Assembly (NCBI GenBank): GCA_020632795.1 | Contig: JACKEV010000006.1 | Location: 1,888,581-1,952,580 of the forward strand | Source of the DNA: Alphaproteobacteria bacterium | Lineage (GTDB): Bacteria > Myxococcota_A > UBA796 > CAJQPC01 | Direction: 5' to 3' | Length of the DNA: 64,000 nt | Shown here: positions 8,713 to 17,107 of the stretch, piece by piece | How positions within the stretch are numbered: position 1 is the first letter of the stretch | Layout: every line of letters begins with the position of its first letter | Made by a program: the position numbers and the translations under genes | The notes under the pieces: generated by a model | Seen by the model: the letters and a program-made list of their open reading frames with translations, nothing else | What the model was told of the DNA's origin: nothing | The model's database searches: none

Positions 8713-9294
8713 TCAGGGCTTCAGGCTCAGCTCGGCCGCGCCGCCGGGGCCGTGGAGGGTGAGCGCGACCCGGGCGACCTTGTCGATCGCGCCCTCCCAG
8801 CGCACCACGACCTCGCCGGGCCCGCCCTTGGCGTTGACGCCGGCCTTGTACAGGGTGTTGCCCTCGGCGTCGTAGGCGGTGAGCTGGCCGCCGGTGACCG
8901 AGCCGGAGGCCTGCACCGTGATGACCCGCCGGTTCAGCTCCAGCTTCGCGGTGCTGGAGTCCACCTCGAGCGCGCCCGCGAAGCCGTAGTCCACCGCCAC
9001 CGACTCGGTCTTCTCCAGCCCGTTGGCGAAGCGGGCCTTCACCACGCAGTCGGCGTGGGTGACCTTGGGGTCACGGTTCCAGGAGAACTGGGCCATGTCG
9101 CCGGGGCCGAGCCCCTGGCCGATCCATTTGTAGGAGTGGCCGCCGGCCTCGCAGTCCGCGCTCACGACGACCGCGGCGTCGGTGGCGGTGACACGGAGGG
9201 CGGGCTGCTCCCCCTCGGGGACGACGGTGGTGTGTTCAGCTTGCAGAGCGCCATCGAACAGCGCCGCTGCGACGAAGAGGAGCGTGGGGTTCAT
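8713..9294 (-). CDS. Secreted protein of unknown function
   Basis: 193 residues with an N-terminal signal peptide (MNPTLLFVAAALFDGALQA) and no membrane segment after it. The mature part is beta-rich by eye, has two Cys (ADCEAGG, ADCVVKA) that could form a disulfide, and no family was recognised. It ends 3 nt from the convergent VCBS lipoprotein. It is followed upstream by another small exported protein on the same strand with a 42-nt gap, so the two may be co-expressed. Confidence 0.65.
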   Translation of the reverse strand: MNPTLLFVAAALFDGALQAEHTTVVPEGEQPALRVTATDAAVVVSADCEAGGHSYKWIGQGLGPGDMAQFSWNRDPKVTHADCVVKARFANGLEKTESVAVDYGFAGALEVDSSTAKLELNRRVITVQASGSVTGGQLTAYDAEGNTLYKAGVNAKGGPGEVVVRWEGAIDKVARVALTLHGPGGAAELSLKP

Positions 9295-9336
9295 GCCGAC
9301 AACATAGCACGGGGCCAGGATCTGACCGTCAGGAAA

Positions 9337-9762
9337 TCAGGGCGTCGACTCGGGCTTGTCCGAGAGGACGTCGCAGACCATCTGGCCGACGGCGGGCGAA
9401 GCCAGCTCGTTGTCCAGCAGCACCGGCTTGGGCCCGTCGTCGGAGAGGACCTCGGTGGTGACCTCGCAGGGGTCGGTGGACTTGACGTGGAAGCGCACGC
9501 GCATGGTGCGCTCGTTGTTGCCGACCATCGGGACGTACTTGATGTCGACGTCCACGTAGCGCCCGCCGCCGTCCGACATGCAGCCGCCCGCGCTGCCGCC
9601 GACCAGGCTGGCGCTCCGGAACTTGCCCAGCGGGTGGCCGACCGAGGCGACGTCACGCGCGATCTGGTCGAGCTTGCCCTGGGGCACGTTCAGGGAGAGG
9701 GAGAGCTGGCAGGCGCCGAAGAACGCCACAGCCGCGAGCAGGGGGAGCCATCGAGAGCGCAT
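9337..9762 (-). CDS. Small lipoprotein of unknown function
   Basis: 141 residues. Signal peptide with lipobox FGAC (Cys18), then a short domain with two or three further Cys (GGCMSDGG, DPCEV, MVCDV). No family recognised. It lies upstream of the 193-residue secreted protein on the same strand. Being lipid-anchored and small, it is likely periplasmic or outer-membrane associated. Confidence 0.6.
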   Translation of the reverse strand: MRSRWLPLLAAVAFFGACQLSLSLNVPQGKLDQIARDVASVGHPLGKFRSASLVGGSAGGCMSDGGGRYVDVDIKYVPMVGNNERTMRVRFHVKSTDPCEVTTEVLSDDGPKPVLLDNELASPAVGQMVCDVLSDKPESTP

Positions 9763-9925
9763 GGAGGTCGTCTATCCCGGGCCGGCGCGGCGGGCATCCC
9801 GATGGGGGGGCCACCGACGGCGGCGACTCTGTGACATTTCTCCGTCAGCGCCCTCCTGAAGCGCCCTCTCCGAGCCTCCGGTGACACTTCGGTGTCCCGG
9901 GTTGAACGGCGCAGCCGGGTGCGCG

Positions 9926-11098
9926 ATGGAGGCGGCAGACGGCCAGGAGCAGCCCTTGAGCGCCGCAGACCCCACCCTCCCTGATCACCCGCAGGCCTCC
10001 TTCGGCCTGGCCGACCTTCCGAACTACTTCATCGAGTTCATCCTCCGGGAGCGGACCTTCCTGGCGCTGCTGGGGGTCGGCTTCTTCGTGGTCGGCGCGA
10101 CCTACCAGGACGCGGCCATCGCCCGCTGGGTGGGCTTCTTCTTCGCCAGCTACGCGGCGGTGGGCAACGACTCCATCCAGACCATCGGCACCTTCATCGC
10201 CTCCAACGAGAAGAAGCCGTGGTGGATGCTCTGGCTGTTCATCGGCGGCATCTTCGTGGCCACGGTGGCGTGGAGCTGGGTGGACACCGGCGGCGACGTC
10301 AGCTTCGGCCGGCTCACCGCAAAGGGGTTCGAAGAGACCCCGATGTCGTTCAGCTTCCTGCAGGTGGCCGCGCCGCTGTTCCTGCTCATCCTGACCCGGC
10401 TGCGCATGCCGGTGTCGACCACCTTCCTGCTGCTCACCAGCTTCGCGGCCAGCGCGTCCAGCGTGGGCTCGGTCATGACCAAGAGCCTCAGCGGCTACTT
10501 CCTGGCCTTCGGCCTCGCCATCGCGGTGTGGTCGATCCTGGGCAAGGCGATGGACCGCTGGTTCACCGGCGAGGCCCACGCTGGCTGGCGGGTGGCGCAG
10601 TGGATCACCTCCGGCGCGCTGTGGAGCGTCTGGATCCAGCAGGACGCCGCGAACATCGCGGTCTACCTCCCCCGCTCGATGGACACCGTGCAGTTCAGCG
10701 TCTTCGCCGGGGTCGTCTTCCTGGGCCTGGGCCTGCTGTTCTACATGCGGGGCGAGCGGGTCCAGGAGATCGTGAACGAGAAGTCCAGCGTGGTGGATGT
10801 GCGCCCGGCCACCATCATCGACCTCGTCTACGCGGTCATCCTGTACTACTTCAAGGTCAAGTCGAAGATCCCGATGAGCACGACCTGGGTGTTCATCGGG
10901 CTGCTGGGCGGTCGCGAGCTGGCCCTGGCCCTGCGGGGCGTCTCGGGGCGGGGCTGGCGGGTGGCGGCGGGCCTCTTGATCAAGGACGTGGTGTTCGCCC
11001 TGATCGGCCTGCTGGTCTCCGTCGTGCTGGCGGCCGCGGTGAACGAGCCGTTCCGCCAGGAGCTGCTGGGCCTCTTCGGCCCGGGTGTAGCGCCCTGA
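9926..11098 (+). CDS. PiT-like (inorganic phosphate transporter family) membrane protein, divergent
   Basis: About 390 residues with roughly ten hydrophobic segments. Two halves carry related motifs: AVGNDSIQTIGTFIAS resembles the GANDVANA signature of PiT transporters, and RMPVSTTFLLL in the first half and KIPMSTTWVFIG in the second resemble the paired VSTTH motifs in the PiT inverted repeats. A Na- or H-coupled anion (phosphate or sulfate) permease is therefore likely, but the sequence is divergent and the substrate is inference. Start chosen at ATG 9926; an in-frame GTG at 9881 would place a UUCG hairpin inside the coding region. Confidence 0.65.
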   Translation: MEAADGQEQPLSAADPTLPDHPQASFGLADLPNYFIEFILRERTFLALLGVGFFVVGATYQDAAIARWVGFFFASYAAVGNDSIQTIGTFIASNEKKPWWMLWLFIGGIFVATVAWSWVDTGGDVSFGRLTAKGFEETPMSFSFLQVAAPLFLLILTRLRMPVSTTFLLLTSFAASASSVGSVMTKSLSGYFLAFGLAIAVWSILGKAMDRWFTGEAHAGWRVAQWITSGALWSVWIQQDAANIAVYLPRSMDTVQFSVFAGVVFLGLGLLFYMRGERVQEIVNEKSSVVDVRPATIIDLVYAVILYYFKVKSKIPMSTTWVFIGLLGGRELALALRGVSGRGWRVAAGLLIKDVVFALIGLLVSVVLAAAVNEPFRQELLGLFGPGVAP

Positions 11099-11113
11099 GT
11101 CGACCCAGGCGGG

Positions 11114-12466
11114 TCAGGGCGCGCAGCGCGCGTTCGCCTGCCCCGGTGAGCCCAGGTCGCCGCTGGAGCCCCAGGCCGCGGTCGAGTCGCACCAGTTGGT
11201 CTCGGAGTCGTTGGCGGTCGCGTTGAGGCGCGGCAGGCTGAGCTGCCAGGACGCCCCGGCCGTCGAGCCGCCGCTGCCGTTGTTGAAGCTGGCGGAGACG
11301 TCCACGGTCACGCCGGTGTCGGGCGCGTACAGCTCCATCCAGCTCACGCTGGAGTTGGGCAGGTTCACGCTGCCGCCGTACCAGGCGTCCGGGGTGAGGT
11401 CGGTGCCCGCCCAGCTCGTGGCGGAGGACTTGCCCAGCACCGCGTAGCCCCCGGCGCTCATCACGACGGGGTTGCTGAGGGCGCCGGCGTGCCCGGCGCC
11501 GTCGATGACCTGGAGGCCGTCCAGGTCGACGGACGTGCCCGTGGCGTTGTAGACCTCGATCCACTCGCAGTAGTTGTCGTCGCAGGCCGCCGGGTTGGCC
11601 ATCATCTCGGTGATGACGAGGTCCCCGGGCGCCAGATCGTCCACGCAGAGCGCCGCCAGGCAGCCGCCGGGCGTGTGGCCCCGCACGTCGTCCGCGTAGC
11701 GGGGCTCGATCTTGAAGTCCCCGAAGGAGTAGTTCAGGATGCCCCGGACGAGGGTGAACGTGTCCCCGTCACCCAGCTCGCCCGGGTCGTAGAACAGGTC
11801 GTCCACCCGCACGAGGCCGTCGATCTCCCACTCGCCGTAGCCGAGATCGGGATTTGTAACCTCTGGGTTTACAATCGCGACCAGGGTGGACTCCCAGCGC
11901 TCGGCGCTGTTCTCGTCCCCCAGGTCGGCGCTGGAGACCTGGACCGGGGTGGGCATGGTGTTGCCCCGGCTCAGCAGCACGACGTCGGCGGGGTCCTCGA
12001 CAATCAGCTCGGTGATGGCGCCGTCGGAGCGCCCGCCGCTGTACTCCTCATAGAGGCCGGTCACCCGCACCTCGTCGCCCTCGACGACGTTGGCGGTGTT
12101 CGAGCCCATGTAGACCCAGATGCCCGACCATGCGCCGCCGCCGCTGTCCACCATGAAGAACCCGGCCTCGGTCTCGGCGCCCGCGACCAGGCCCTCCACC
12201 CGCAGCCGCTCCCCCAGCTCGTGCAGGCCCCGCTGGATGTCGGGGATCTCGGCGAGGTCGGTGTCGGCGTCGCTGTCCGCGTCGCTGTCCGCGTCCGCGT
12301 CGCTGTCGGCGTCCGCGTCGCTGTCCGTGTCGGAGTCGCTGTCGGCGTCCGCGTCGGCGTCGGTCTCGGGGAACCCGGTCTCGCCGGGGTCGTCCTCATC
12401 CTTGAAGCCCATGCAGCCCAGGGTGAGCAGTCCGGCGATGGCCAGGGTGGAGCGAAGGGTGCGCAT
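11114..12466 (-). CDS. Lamin-tail domain lipoprotein with Asp/Ser repeat linker
   Basis: 450 residues. Lipobox TLGC (Cys18), then a very acidic linker made of DADADSDSD repeats (about residues 35-75; DNA repeat near 12245-12365). Next is an OB-like segment (VEGLVAGAETEAGFFMVD ... GDEVRVTGLYEEY) seen in secreted nuclease-type proteins, and from about residue 290 a lamin-tail (LTD) domain with GDLVITEMMANP, CEWIEVYNAT and LDGLQV. No nuclease catalytic domain is visible. Probably a surface-displayed binding protein. The Asp/Ser linker resembles the spacers of other lipoproteins in the window. Confidence 0.82.
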   Translation of the reverse strand: MRTLRSTLAIAGLLTLGCMGFKDEDDPGETGFPETDADADADSDSDTDSDADADSDADADSDADSDADTDLAEIPDIQRGLHELGERLRVEGLVAGAETEAGFFMVDSGGGAWSGIWVYMGSNTANVVEGDEVRVTGLYEEYSGGRSDGAITELIVEDPADVVLLSRGNTMPTPVQVSSADLGDENSAERWESTLVAIVNPEVTNPDLGYGEWEIDGLVRVDDLFYDPGELGDGDTFTLVRGILNYSFGDFKIEPRYADDVRGHTPGGCLAALCVDDLAPGDLVITEMMANPAACDDNYCEWIEVYNATGTSVDLDGLQVIDGAGHAGALSNPVVMSAGGYAVLGKSSATSWAGTDLTPDAWYGGSVNLPNSSVSWMELYAPDTGVTVDVSASFNNGSGGSTAGASWQLSLPRLNATANDSETNWCDSTAAWGSSGDLGSPGQANARCAP

Positions 12467-12493
12467 CGGTCCTCCAGGGTCAGCGGCGTTCGA

Positions 12494-13765
12494 TCAGCGA
12501 CGGAGCGCCGCCCGCCCGAGATAACGCGCCGCGTCGCCCAGCTCCTCCTCGATCCGCAAGAGCTGGTTGTACTTGGCGATCCGATCGGTGCGGCTCAAGG
12601 ACCCCGTCTTGATCTGGCCGGTGTTCGCGGCCACCGCGAGGTCGGCGATGGTGGTGTCCTCGGTCTCGCCGGAGCGGTGGGAGACGACCGCGGTGTAGCC
12701 GTGCTTGTGGGCCAGCTCGATGGTGTCCAGGGTCTCGGTCAGGGTGCCGACCTGGTTGACCTTGACCAGGATGGAGTTGGCGACGCCGCGCTGGATGCCG
12801 TCACGCAGCCGCCCGACGGTGGTGACGAAGAGGTCGTCGCCCACGAGCTGGAGCTGGCCACCCAGCCGATCGGTGAGCTGCTTCCAGCCGTCCCAGTCGT
12901 TCTCGCCCAGGCCGTCCTCGATGGAGACCAGGGGGAAGCGCTCGGCCCAGCCCGCGTACAGCCCGACGACGTCGGCCGCGGAGAGGGCCTCCCCGCCGAA
13001 GGTGTAGGCCCCGTCCTTGTCCAGCAGCTCGCTGGCGGCGACGTCCAGCGCCAGCACCACCTGCTCGCCGGGCTTGTAGCCCGCGCCCTCGATGGCCTCC
13101 AGGATGAGCTTGAGGCCGTCCTCGTTGCTGGCCAGGTCCGGGGCGAAGCCGCCCTCGTCGCCCACCGCTGTGTTCAGCCCGCGCTTCTTGAGCACCTTCT
13201 TGAGGGTGTGGAAGATCTCCGCGCCGCACCGCAGTGCGTCCGAGAAGCGCTCGAAGCCCACGGGCATGACCATGAACTCCTGCACGTCGACGTTGTTGTC
13301 GGCGTGGGCGCCGCCGTTGATGATGTTCATCATCGGGGTGGGCAGGGTGCGGCCGTTGGTACCGCCGATGTAGCGGTAGAGCGGCAGCTCCTGGACCAGC
13401 GCCGCCGCCCGCGCCACCGCCAGGGACACGCCCAGCAGCGCGTTCGCCCCCAGCCGGCCCTTGTTGGGGGTGCCGTCCACGTCGATGATCAGCCGGTCGA
13501 TCGCGGCCTGCTCCCGGACGTCCAGCCCGATGAGGTGGTGGGCGAGCGTGTCGTTGACGTTGCTGACCGCCCGCAGCACGCCCTTGCCCATCCAGGCGTC
13601 CCCGCCGTCCCGCAGCTCCACCGCCTCGTGCTCCCCGGTGGAGGCCCCGGAGGGGACGATCGCGCGGCCCACCACGCCGTCCTCCACGGTGACCTCGACC
13701 TCGACGGTGGGGTTGCCTCTGGAGTCGAGGACCTGGCGGGCGTGGACATCGAAGATCGTGGACAT
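12494..13765 (-). CDS. eno: Enolase
   Basis: 423-residue cytosolic glycolytic enzyme converting 2-phosphoglycerate to phosphoenolpyruvate, of normal length. Hallmarks: ARQVLDSRGNPTVEVEV at the start, GASTGEHEAVELRD (SGASTG loop), ALDVAASE and SIEDGLGENDW (Mg ligands), the signature ILVKVNQVGTLTET, and VVSHRSGETEDTTIADLAV. The frame is open a further 80 codons upstream, but ATG 13765 begins the family sequence and has AGGGAG about 6 nt before it. A stand-alone housekeeping gene between unrelated neighbours. Confidence 0.98.
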   Translation of the reverse strand: MSTIFDVHARQVLDSRGNPTVEVEVTVEDGVVGRAIVPSGASTGEHEAVELRDGGDAWMGKGVLRAVSNVNDTLAHHLIGLDVREQAAIDRLIIDVDGTPNKGRLGANALLGVSLAVARAAALVQELPLYRYIGGTNGRTLPTPMMNIINGGAHADNNVDVQEFMVMPVGFERFSDALRCGAEIFHTLKKVLKKRGLNTAVGDEGGFAPDLASNEDGLKLILEAIEGAGYKPGEQVVLALDVAASELLDKDGAYTFGGEALSAADVVGLYAGWAERFPLVSIEDGLGENDWDGWKQLTDRLGGQLQLVGDDLFVTTVGRLRDGIQRGVANSILVKVNQVGTLTETLDTIELAHKHGYTAVVSHRSGETEDTTIADLAVAANTGQIKTGSLSRTDRIAKYNQLLRIEEELGDAARYLGRAALRR

Positions 13766-13907
13766 GAGGGGCTCCCTGTCAGGTAGTGGAGGGAGCAGAC
13801 CGTTAGCATGCCCTGTTCGGCACGGCACTGTGACGATGCGTCGCCAACCCCTTTGACATGCAGCCCCGCAACGGGGAGGATAGGTGGCCGCTCGTTTCGG
13901 AGTCGTG

Positions 13908-16067
13908 ATGCGTACCCTGAGCCTGATCGCGCTGTGCCTGCCGCTGACCTCGATGGCCGGTGAGGTGGCTGACACCATCAAGGACAGCAAGCCCGTCGGC
14001 CGCACCGCCGGGGAGAAGTTCTACTACCAGCCCGGCGTGGTCGCGATCAGCGGCGTGGTGGAGGTCCCCATCTTCCACCAGGACCCGGGCATCCCCGGCG
14101 CCTATGTCGAGGTGACCACGGGCGAGGGCGAGGACGCGCAGAGCTTCCTGATGGTGCTGGACCCCGGCGCGAGCCACGTCACCGTGACCTCGGCCTTCCT
14201 CAAGGCGGCCGGCGGTGGCGAGGCCAAGGGCAAGCTGCTCGACGGTGTGGAGAAGCACGACGTCGGCGGCGGCGCCTCCTTCCACATCGGCGAGGTCGCC
14301 TTCACCGACGTCCGGGTCTTCGCCGAGGCCTCCGGCGGCTCCGGCCCCTACCCCACCCACGGGGTCATCGGGCTGCACGCCTTCCCTGAGCTGGCAGCCG
14401 CCATCCTGCCCAGCCAGGGGGTCGTCCGCTTCGCCTCGGCCGATCAGGCCAGCCAGCTGACCAGCGCCGTCTCCGGCGGCGTGACCCTGCCCTACACCAT
14501 GCAGGACTACAGCAAGGAGAGCGACGGGCGGGAGAAGGAGTGGCTGGTCGAGCGCCAGGCCATCCTGGAGGGGTCGTTCAACGGTCAGCCGGTCAAGGTG
14601 GCCTTCGGGGCGCCGACCGTCACGATGAGCGGCGCCGGCGACGCCGACGTCGAGGCCATCGACACCGTGATGGGCGAGTGCGACCGGGTCTGGTCGAACA
14701 GCGGCTACGGGCTGTGCACCGCCACCCTGTCGCTCGGCGAGCTGGGCAGCTTCGAGGCCCTGGCGGGCGTCGACGGCCACGTCGAGAAGTACGGGCAGGT
14801 GTGGGACTTCCTCCTCCACGGCGAGTTCTACGGGGGCTGGGACATCGCCTACGACCCCCAGGCCATGACCTACACCGTCGCCAAGGCCGCCGAGGTCAAG
14901 CGCCAGAGCTGGCTGGACCACACCCTGGAGGAGACCCTCAAGGGCCTGGAGCCGGATCCCGAGACCGGCGAGCCCCCCGACGCCGAGGCCGCCGCCGGGA
15001 CCCACGCCAGCCTCGCCGAGATCTATCAGGCCAAGAACGACCCCACCCTCGCCTACGAGCACGCCCGCAAGGCCATCGACGGCACCCCGGACGACTGCTC
15101 CGCCTACCTGACCCTGGGCAGCCTGCACCTGGCCAACGGGGACTACGAGGGCGCCCGCGAGCCCCTGCGCACGGCCGGCGACATGTACGCCGCCTGGGCC
15201 GCCCTGCCCTACGACGAGCGCGTGGACACGAGCGAGGCCAAGGACAAGGCCGACAAGAAGGAGGAGCCCTGGACCGGCCCCATCCCCCAGTCCAACAGCT
15301 GCCACACCGCTTGGGGCGATCTGGCCGAGGCTGAGCTGGCCCTCGGCAACCTCGACGCGGTCATCGCGATCTACAACGAGCACTTCGACCTGGACAGCGA
15401 CCTGGCCATCGTGGCGGGCAACGCCTGGCTCGCGCAGGGCCTCCTCAACGAGGCCGAGGCCGCCTACCGCCAGGCCTCCCGCCTCCTGGGTCCCCGCAGC
15501 TACCGGGCCAGCCTCGGCCTGGCGATGGTGCGTGCCTCCCGGGGCGACAACACCGCCGCGAAGCGCAGCTTCGAGAACGCGATCTGGGCGGACTCCCACG
15601 GCGAGCGCGAGATGCTGCTCGACCTGCGCAGCTTCGCGGCCACCCTGGCCCGCGCCAGCGGCCCCGACGCCGCCGCCGACGCCCTCACGGCGCTCTCCAA
15701 GTCGCAGCCCACCAACCCCGACGTCGCGCTGGCCGCCGCCGAGGCCCAGAAGAACGCCGGGCGGGACGCCCAGGCCACCCTCGACCGCGCCATCGCGCTC
15801 TATGAGCAGCGCATCCAGGTGCTCGGCGACACCGCCGACAACTGGGGTGGCTACGCCGCCGCCCTGCACAAGGCCGGCCGCGGCGAGGACGCCAAGGCCG
15901 CCGCCGAGAAGGCCCTCAAGGTCGACGCCCGCAGCGGCGCGGCCCTGATGACCCTCGCGGACATCGCCTCCAGCGGCGGCGACGCCAGCAAGGCGGGCGA
16001 GTACCTGGCCAAGGCCGCCCGCGCCGAGGCCCTCAACCCCACGATGGCGCCGCTGCTCGCGCGGTAG
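13908..16067 (+). CDS. Retropepsin-like aspartyl protease domain fused to TPR repeats
   Basis: About 720 residues, exported by a signal peptide (MRTLSLIALCLPLTSMAG). The N-terminal half is retropepsin-like: LDPGAS fits the DxGA(S/T) active-site motif near residue 80, with later HGVIGLHAF matching the flap/second-strand region. From about residue 350 to the end are tetratricopeptide-like helical pairs (AYEHARKAIDGTPDDCSAYLTLG, AAAEKALKVDARSGAALMTLADIA). A periplasmic protease or peptide-binding scaffold is likely. Start set at ATG 13908 with GGAG 5 nt upstream; GTG 13884, with GGGGAGGA before it, is the alternative. Its TAG overlaps the next gene's GTG by one base. Confidence 0.75.
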   Translation: MRTLSLIALCLPLTSMAGEVADTIKDSKPVGRTAGEKFYYQPGVVAISGVVEVPIFHQDPGIPGAYVEVTTGEGEDAQSFLMVLDPGASHVTVTSAFLKAAGGGEAKGKLLDGVEKHDVGGGASFHIGEVAFTDVRVFAEASGGSGPYPTHGVIGLHAFPELAAAILPSQGVVRFASADQASQLTSAVSGGVTLPYTMQDYSKESDGREKEWLVERQAILEGSFNGQPVKVAFGAPTVTMSGAGDADVEAIDTVMGECDRVWSNSGYGLCTATLSLGELGSFEALAGVDGHVEKYGQVWDFLLHGEFYGGWDIAYDPQAMTYTVAKAAEVKRQSWLDHTLEETLKGLEPDPETGEPPDAEAAAGTHASLAEIYQAKNDPTLAYEHARKAIDGTPDDCSAYLTLGSLHLANGDYEGAREPLRTAGDMYAAWAALPYDERVDTSEAKDKADKKEEPWTGPIPQSNSCHTAWGDLAEAELALGNLDAVIAIYNEHFDLDSDLAIVAGNAWLAQGLLNEAEAAYRQASRLLGPRSYRASLGLAMVRASRGDNTAAKRSFENAIWADSHGEREMLLDLRSFAATLARASGPDAAADALTALSKSQPTNPDVALAAAEAQKNAGRDAQATLDRAIALYEQRIQVLGDTADNWGGYAAALHKAGRGEDAKAAAEKALKVDARSGAALMTLADIASSGGDASKAGEYLAKAARAEALNPTMAPLLAR

Positions 16068-17065
16068 TGAACGCCCCCGTCACCGCCGAGGCGCTGGAGC
16101 AGGCGCTGGCTGAGGCGTCACTCCCTGGCCGCGCCCGCCCGCCGCGGGACCTGCTGGTGGCCGCCGATGCGGACACCCAGCTCCGCAACGCGGTGGTAGA
16201 GTGGGCCTGGATCCTCGTCTTCTGGGCCGGCATGGCCCTCACCCCCGGCTGGCTGTGGCCGCTGTGGGCGCTGGCGGTGGCCTCAAGGATTCATGCCCTG
16301 GGGGTCATCCTGCATGAGGTCTGCCACATGCCCCTGCGCCACAAGGGGCCCAAGGTGCGCCTCCTGGAGCTGCTGGCGGGCTACCCCCTCGCCTCCACCC
16401 TGGAGGCGATGCGCTACCACCACCTGCGCCACCACCGCGACAGTTGCATGGCCACCGACCCCTACGCCAAGCCCGATCTGCGGGGCCGGCCAGGGCTGTT
16501 GTTCCTCTACTGGCTGCGCACGCTGCTGATCCTGCCGGCCTGGGTGGTGCGGGGCTTCGTGGGCAGCGTCGCCCGCTTCGTCCCGCCGCTGCGCGCCCCA
16601 TATGCCCGCGCGCTGCTCCAGGATCGCAGCGGGCGCCGCGATCTGGCCGATGACGTCGAGGTCATCGCCGCCGCCCGCGCCGAGATCCCCCAGGCCTGCG
16701 TCCACGCGGGGGTCATCGCGCTCGCGGTGGTCGCGCCGGGCCCGGTGGTGCTCGGCTACGTGCTGCCCGGCCTCGTCGCCAGCCTGCTGTGCGGCTGGCG
16801 GCTGCTCCAGGAGCATAGCTACCAGCGCGTCGACGACCGGCGCCTGGAGTCGATCCTCACCTCCACCCGGGATCACAACACCGACCTGCCAGGCCGGCTC
16901 CTCTTCGCGCCCCGCAACATCGGGTACCACGTGGTCCACCACCTGCACCCCCAGGTGGCCAAGGAGGCCCTGCCCGCCCTGGCGTCGTGGTACAAGGCTA
17001 CGTACCCCACGCACTATCCTCCCCAGCGGCCGTTCTGGCCCTGGCAGGGTGCGCGTGCGGTATGA
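16067..17065 (+). CDS. Fatty acid desaturase family membrane protein
   Basis: 332 residues with the three His boxes of membrane di-iron desaturases/hydroxylases: HEVCH (about residue 85), HHLRHH (about 125) and NIGYHVVHH (about 285). Hydrophobic segments lie between the boxes. Substrate could be a fatty acyl chain, carotenoid or sterol; this cannot be told from sequence. GTG start at 16067 overlaps the stop of the upstream protease/TPR gene as TAGTG, indicating translational coupling. Confidence 0.88.
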   Translation: MNAPVTAEALEQALAEASLPGRARPPRDLLVAADADTQLRNAVVEWAWILVFWAGMALTPGWLWPLWALAVASRIHALGVILHEVCHMPLRHKGPKVRLLELLAGYPLASTLEAMRYHHLRHHRDSCMATDPYAKPDLRGRPGLLFLYWLRTLLILPAWVVRGFVGSVARFVPPLRAPYARALLQDRSGRRDLADDVEVIAAARAEIPQACVHAGVIALAVVAPGPVVLGYVLPGLVASLLCGWRLLQEHSYQRVDDRRLESILTSTRDHNTDLPGRLLFAPRNIGYHVVHHLHPQVAKEALPALASWYKATYPTHYPPQRPFWPWQGARAV

Positions 17066-17107
17066 TGGAGTGAGCACCCTCCTGGGTGGACAAGGAGAGC
17101 AACGGAG

